19,719 nucleotides of DNA, from contig CALGTJ010000356.1 in the NCBI GenBank assembly GCA_937901435.1, positions 1 to 19,719 of the forward strand. Reading direction: 5' to 3'. Position 1 is the first letter of the stretch; each line of letters starts with the position of its first letter. This document shows, one piece after another, positions 16,213 to 19,719 of this stretch. The notes under the pieces were generated by a model, which was not told the origin of the DNA, did not search any database, and saw only the letters and a list, made by a program, of their open reading frames with translations. This DNA is from an uncultured Rhodobacter sp. (GTDB taxonomy: Bacteria > Pseudomonadota > Alphaproteobacteria > Rhodobacterales > Rhodobacteraceae). Position numbers and translations under genes: made by a program.

Positions 16213-16216
16213 ATGA
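16079..16216 (+). CDS. Hypothetical small protein overlapping the priA start
   Basis: A 45-residue ORF starting MNMMRLLAFVPLFC, with a short hydrophobic segment followed by an Arg-rich part and a Gly/Ser tail. GTGAGG (16067–16072) lies six bases before the ATG. Its stop overlaps the priA ATG as ATGA, which is the arrangement of coupled genes. The frame can be extended upstream to ATG 16061. Third-position GC is lower than in neighbours and the family is not recognised, so it may not be real. Confidence 0.25.
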   Translation: MNMMRLLAFVPLFCVQTARRLRPDFNRPLRGKANCPGSSSGQARR

Positions 16217-18408
16217 CCCTGCCGTCGCATTTCGATGAAGGCATGCTGGTCGGCGTTCTGACCGCGCAACCGCTGGGCCGGGTTCTTGATTACAAAGCGC
16301 CCGAGGGGGGGTGTTTCACCGGGGCGTTTGTCGAGGTGCCGCTGGGGCCGCGCAAGGTCTTGGGTGTGGTTTGGGGGCCGGGCAAGGGCGACTATGACAT
16401 CGCCAAGATTCGTTCGGTCATTCGGGTGTTGGATGCCGTTCCGATGCGCGAAGAGATGCAGATTTTTCTGACCCGCGCGGCAGATTACACTCTGACGCCG
16501 ATGCCTGCGATGCTGCGGCTTGCCACGCGGTCGCCCGGTCTTGGCGATCCGCCATCGATGCAGCGGGTGTATCGGCTGGGCACAGGCGCACCAGACCACG
16601 ACACTGCGGCGCGGCGTCGGGTGATTGCGACTTTGAGCGAATATGGAGGGCTGTCCTTTACCCTCGCAGAACTGGCAGAGATGGCGGGCGTGTCGTCCTC
16701 GGTCGTCAAAGGCCTCGTCAAACAAGGTGTGGTACGCGAAGAGGACAGCCCGCGTGATCTGCCCTATCCGCATCTCGATCCCGGACATGGCGGCAAGGAT
16801 CTGGCCGAGGACCAAGAGGTCGCGGCGGGGCATCTGCGCGCGGCGGTGCGCTCTGGCGTGTATGGCACGACCCTGCTGAAGGGCGTGACCGGGTCCGGCA
16901 AGACAGAGGTCTATCTAGAGGCCGTGGCGGAATGCCTGAAGGCCGGGCGGCAAGCCTTGGTTCTGTTGCCAGAGATTGCCTTGACGGCTGAATTCCTGAA
17001 ACGGGTCGAGGCGCGCTTTGGCGCGATGCCGACAGAGTGGCATTCCGGTGTCACGATGACAGAGCGGCGCCGCGCGTGGCGCATGGTCGGTGAAGGCGGC
17101 GCGCAACTGGTCGTTGGCGCACGCTCTGCGCTGTTCCTGCCGTATCGTGATCTTGGGTTGATCGTGGTCGATGAGGAACATGACACGTCCTACAAACAAG
17201 AGGACGGCGTTCTTTATAATGCGCGCGATATGACAGTGCTGCGGGCCTCTATCTGTTCGGCGCAGGTGATTTTGGCCTCTGCCACGCCGTCGCTGGAAAG
17301 CTGGGCCAATGCGGAGGCGGGCAAATACACGCGGCTGGAGTTGACCTCTCGTTTTGGCGCTGCACAAATGCCCGACATGCGCGCCATCGATATGCGGACA
17401 GAGGATCTGCCCGGCAGTCACTGGATTTCACCGCAGTTGCAGGACGCTGTGCGCAAGCGGCTGGAACTGGGCGAACAATCGTTGCTGTTCCTCAACCGTC
17501 GCGGCTATGCGCCGGTGACGATCTGCCGGGCCTGTGGACATCAGATCGGCTGTGACCACTGCGACGCCCGGATGGTCGAGCATCGCTTTCAAAAGCGGCT
17601 GGTCTGTCATCAATGCGGCGAGACGAAACCGATGCCCGTGGCCTGCCCGTCCTGCGAAGCGGTGGATCGTCTGGCCCCCGTCGGCCCCGGCGTTGAACGG
17701 CTGGGCGAAGAGACGGCCAATCTGTTTCCCGAGGCGCGGGTCGCGGTGCTAAGCTCTGATTTGTTTGGCTCGGCCCGCGCGATGAAAGAGCAGATCGTCG
17801 CGATTGCCAATGGCGAGGCGGATATCATCATCGGCACGCAATTGGTGGCCAAGGGGCATAATTTTCCATTGCTGACGCTGGTCGGAGTGATTGACGCGGA
17901 TCTGGGGTTGCAAGGATCGGATTTGCGCGCCGCAGAGCGCACGTTTCAGTTGATGCGCCAAGTGGCCGGTCGGGCCGGACGCAGCACGCGCAAGGGCGAG
18001 GCCTTGTTGCAGACGTTTCAGCCAGAGCATCCGGTGATCCGCGCCACGCTGGGCGGGGATGAAGAGGCGTTCTGGCGCGCCGAGGCTGAAGAGCGTCGAT
18101 TGGCGGGAGTGCCGCCCTATGGGCGGATGGCGGGGATCGTGTTGAGTTCTCCCAATGTGCAAGAGGTGTTTGACGTGGGCAGTGCCTTGGCCCGCAACGA
18201 TGGCCCGCTGCGCCAGATCGGCGCGCAGGTTTACGGACCCGCGCCCGCGCCGATTGCGCGGATCCGGGGTCGGCACCGTGTGCGATTGTTGGTGAAGGCG
18301 TCTAAATCGGTCGCGCTACAACCTGCGCTGGCGGTTTGGGTGGCGCAGTTAAAGCTGCCCAATTCCCTGCGCCTGTCCATAGATATCGACCCGCAGAACT
18401 TTTACTGA
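16213..18408 (+). CDS. priA: Primosomal protein N' (replication restart helicase PriA)
   Basis: 3'-to-5' DNA helicase that recognises stalled forks and loads the replisome. The 731-residue product has the N-terminal 3'-DNA-binding and winged-helix parts (about 1–190), a Walker A motif GVTGSGKT (224–231), a DEEHD Walker B motif (320–324), and eight zinc-binding cysteines (438, 441, 447, 450, 465, 468, 478, 481). Helicase motifs V and VI follow in GTQLVAKGHNFP and RQVAGRAGR. All expected elements are intact. The usual G-x-GTE-type segment after the zinc region reads GPGVERL here. The ATG at 16213 gives the normal PriA start; a TTG at 16180 would add 11 residues. It is divergent from DUF484-xerC, so genes for replication and chromosome segregation are grouped. 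Confidence 0.96.
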   Translation: MTLPSHFDEGMLVGVLTAQPLGRVLDYKAPEGGCFTGAFVEVPLGPRKVLGVVWGPGKGDYDIAKIRSVIRVLDAVPMREEMQIFLTRAADYTLTPMPAMLRLATRSPGLGDPPSMQRVYRLGTGAPDHDTAARRRVIATLSEYGGLSFTLAELAEMAGVSSSVVKGLVKQGVVREEDSPRDLPYPHLDPGHGGKDLAEDQEVAAGHLRAAVRSGVYGTTLLKGVTGSGKTEVYLEAVAECLKAGRQALVLLPEIALTAEFLKRVEARFGAMPTEWHSGVTMTERRRAWRMVGEGGAQLVVGARSALFLPYRDLGLIVVDEEHDTSYKQEDGVLYNARDMTVLRASICSAQVILASATPSLESWANAEAGKYTRLELTSRFGAAQMPDMRAIDMRTEDLPGSHWISPQLQDAVRKRLELGEQSLLFLNRRGYAPVTICRACGHQIGCDHCDARMVEHRFQKRLVCHQCGETKPMPVACPSCEAVDRLAPVGPGVERLGEETANLFPEARVAVLSSDLFGSARAMKEQIVAIANGEADIIIGTQLVAKGHNFPLLTLVGVIDADLGLQGSDLRAAERTFQLMRQVAGRAGRSTRKGEALLQTFQPEHPVIRATLGGDEEAFWRAEAEERRLAGVPPYGRMAGIVLSSPNVQEVFDVGSALARNDGPLRQIGAQVYGPAPAPIARIRGRHRVRLLVKASKSVALQPALAVWVAQLKLPNSLRLSIDIDPQNFY

Positions 18409-18413
18409 ATTGA

Positions 18414-18431
18414 GCCGCGCCGGGGCGCGGC
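18414..18431 (+). terminator. GC-rich hairpin after priA
   Basis: A perfect inverted repeat, GCCGCGC (18414–18420) with GCGCGGC (18425–18431) and a four-base CGGG loop, begins five bases after the priA stop. Only a weak T-rich stretch (GGTTTA) follows, so it is an incomplete intrinsic terminator. Its right arm overlaps the left edge of structured element copy B. Confidence 0.45.
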
Positions 18432-18485
18432 GCTGGTTTAGCCCGTCCTCGCCTGCGGCTGTGGCGGGCGGTTGGCCCTGCGTGA
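18427..18485 (-). repeat. Dispersed structured element, copy B (3' of yeeE)
   Basis: About 60 bases aligning with copy A at 13966–14026. The core hairpin is 18441–18469: outer arms GCCCG / CGGGC, then CC / GG, inner arms GCC / GGC and a TGC loop, with the bulge and internal loop in the same places as copy A. Outer and inner arms differ from copy A by compensating changes that keep pairing. It starts about eight bases past the yeeE stop on the minus strand, the same setting and orientation as copy A. Confidence 0.6.
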
Positions 18486-18492
18486 CCGAGGG

Positions 18493-19548
18493 TCAGGCCA
18501 TTGACGGAACGTGGCGCTGGTCGATCACAAAATCGGTCGCCATGGCGCCGACCCACATGGCCGTCAGGGCGACCCATGCGGTTGCGTCAAAGATAGAGCC
18601 ACCGCTGACGCCCGCCCCGATGGCGCAGCCCCCGGCCAGCATCCCGCCAAAGCCCATAAGGGCTGCGCCGATCATGGCGCGTTTCATATTGTCGGCGTCC
18701 TGAAAGCCCTGAAACTGGAACTCGCGGGTCAGGAGGGAGGCAAGGAAGGCACCAAGGAAAACGCCGGGGATCAGGCCGATGTCAAATTCAAGTGGCGCGC
18801 CGCGGTTAAGCAGGAACATCAACGCATGGGCAGAAGGGCCAGTGAAGGTGGCGGATTCGACTTGGACCGGGTCAAAGCTGACTTGGGACAGCCCGAAGGT
18901 CAGCACCCAAGCGACCGCGACAGCAAAGCCCACGCCAGAGCCAAATATCAGTGTTGACGCTGAAATGCGGTTCTGGCGGGCCATCACAAGCGCTATGGCT
19001 GCAAGGACCAGCCCCAGCGCAAGCCCGGTTGCCTCTGGCCACGTGGCCAAAAGATCGACATTACGCCCGTAGGGTGTGATCCAGAGCGCGGCGATTTTGT
19101 CGCGCAGGGGCGAGAGCCAGCCGGACAGGCTCATCTGTGCGACGACCGCAAAGATCAGTCCAGAAACAAGCGCCCGCAGGTTGCCAGTGGCCGCGAGTAC
19201 CAGCAAACGCCCAGAACAGCCGCGCGCCAGCACCATGCCAACACCAAAGACCAAGCCGCCGATGATCGCCCCGGACCAAGACCCGGTGACGGCCATCATG
19301 CGCGCGTCATCCGAGCGCATCAGGCCCAGCAGTTCTGCGCCCTGTACCCAGACAAGAGCGGTAGAGAAGGTCAGCAACCAGACCGACATGCGTGGGCCAA
19401 GGCTGCCGCGCGCAAATTCTACCGTGGCCGCGCGCAGGCAGAACCGCGAACGTTGGGCCGCGACGCCAAAGATCATACCTGTGATCAAGCCGAACAGCGC
19501 CGCAGAGGGGGCTTCGTCGATCCATTCTACAATGCTTAGAAAATCCAT
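18493..19548 (-). CDS. YeeE/YedE (TsuA-type) sulfur-compound transporter
   Basis: Integral membrane protein of the YeeE/YedE family; the characterised member TsuA imports thiosulfate using conserved cysteines along its path. The 351-residue product is almost wholly hydrophobic. It has three conserved cysteine motifs: C37 (RSRFCLRA), C111 (ARGCSGRLL) and C308 (AGGCAIGAG). These match in order and setting the three conserved cysteines of TsuA-like proteins. Length fits a full-length two-lobe transporter rather than the half-size form. Thiosulfate is the likeliest substrate, but other sulfur species are possible. No TusA-like (YeeD) gene adjoins on the visible side. The gene is divergent from the gene at the right edge, with an FNR box between them. 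Confidence 0.87.
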   Translation of the reverse strand: MDFLSIVEWIDEAPSAALFGLITGMIFGVAAQRSRFCLRAATVEFARGSLGPRMSVWLLTFSTALVWVQGAELLGLMRSDDARMMAVTGSWSGAIIGGLVFGVGMVLARGCSGRLLVLAATGNLRALVSGLIFAVVAQMSLSGWLSPLRDKIAALWITPYGRNVDLLATWPEATGLALGLVLAAIALVMARQNRISASTLIFGSGVGFAVAVAWVLTFGLSQVSFDPVQVESATFTGPSAHALMFLLNRGAPLEFDIGLIPGVFLGAFLASLLTREFQFQGFQDADNMKRAMIGAALMGFGGMLAGGCAIGAGVSGGSIFDATAWVALTAMWVGAMATDFVIDQRHVPSMA

Positions 19549-19605
19549 CGTGTCGCTCTTTTGTCTAATTCACAGGCGTGATGCCCGAAGCGGTGCAAAA
19601 ATTCT

Positions 19606-19619
19606 TTGATCTGGATCAT
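19606..19619. promoter_or_regulatory. FNR/FnrL-type operator
   Basis: TTGATCTGGATCAT matches the FNR consensus TTGAT-N4-ATCAA at nine of ten defined positions. In Rhodobacteraceae such boxes bind FnrL or related regulators under low oxygen. The centre is about 64 bases from the yeeE start and about 59 from the start of the right-edge gene. A −10-like TTTCAT (19642–19647) lies at the distance expected for class II activation of the rightward gene, which would begin near 19654. An effect on the transporter is also possible. Confidence 0.7.
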
Positions 19620-19671
19620 ATGCGGCTTTTTTGGTCTCGCCTTTCATTTGGGCGAGGCGTATGGGGCAATT

Positions 19672-19719
19672 ATGCAGAGATTAGTAACATTGGATCAGGC
19701 GCAGGCGTTGCCTGTCTGG
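19672..19719 (+). CDS. Start of an unidentified gene cut by the window edge
   Basis: An ATG at 19672 opens a frame to the window end, beginning MQRLVTLDQAQALPVW. GGGG (19663–19666) lies five bases before it. An earlier ATG at 19661 in another frame stops after seven codons. Sixteen residues are too few to name the product. Its position behind the FNR box suggests expression under low oxygen. Confidence 0.5.
   Translation, partial: MQRLVTLDQAQALPVW

Noticed and set aside
15883..16833. A 316-codon minus-strand frame spanning the DUF484–priA gap
   Set aside because: Most of it is antisense to the priA N-terminus, it has no family features, and its composition is Arg/His/Pro-rich as in shadow frames.

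Overview
The window looks like ordinary chromosome of an alphaproteobacterium of the Rhodobacteraceae (Roseobacter/Rhodobacter group). This is judged from the high GC content, the style of the proteins, a Pcs-type phosphatidylcholine synthase, the xerC–DUF484 pair divergent from priA, and an FnrL-type TTGAT-N4-ATCAT box. I see no phage, insertion sequence, CRISPR array, rRNA or tRNA.

Layout. (1) 133–5563 (+): a tight four-gene operon for the core of a type II secretion system, gspC-gspD-gspE-gspF. It covers the inner-membrane connector, secretin, ATPase and platform protein. The pseudopilin genes (G–K), gspL, gspM and a prepilin peptidase are not in the window, and the operon runs into the convergent gene truA. 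(2) 5622–6404 (-): truA, tRNA pseudouridine synthase. (3) 6552–9393 (+): a three-gene operon with two ATGA overlaps: a YcjX-family P-loop protein, a GNAT acetyltransferase and a YcjF/DUF697 membrane protein. (4) 9678–13090 (+): ileS behind a recognisable promoter, followed closely by an Ogt-type DNA alkyltransferase. (5) 13195–13890 (-): pcs. (6) 14039–15711 (-): DUF484 protein and xerC, overlapping by GTGA. (7) 16213–18408 (+): priA, divergent from DUF484 across about 500 bases that hold only doubtful small ORFs. (8) 18493–19548 (-): a YeeE/TsuA-type sulfur-compound transporter, divergent from a gene that runs off the right edge. A near-perfect FNR box lies between the two.

Most genes are housekeeping: RNA modification, translation, DNA repair, replication restart, chromosome dimer resolution and membrane lipid synthesis. 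The less ordinary points are: a two-copy intergenic element (13966–14026 and 18427–18485) whose copies fold into the same hairpin with compensating base changes, each just 3' of a minus-strand gene; a second hairpin element after ogt; an Ogt whose predicted Arg finger is Gln; a T2SS locus without its pseudopilin genes; and FNR-family boxes at the transporter and, more weakly, at the secretion operon. I found no clearly new multi-gene system. The covarying hairpin element is the best candidate for something poorly described.
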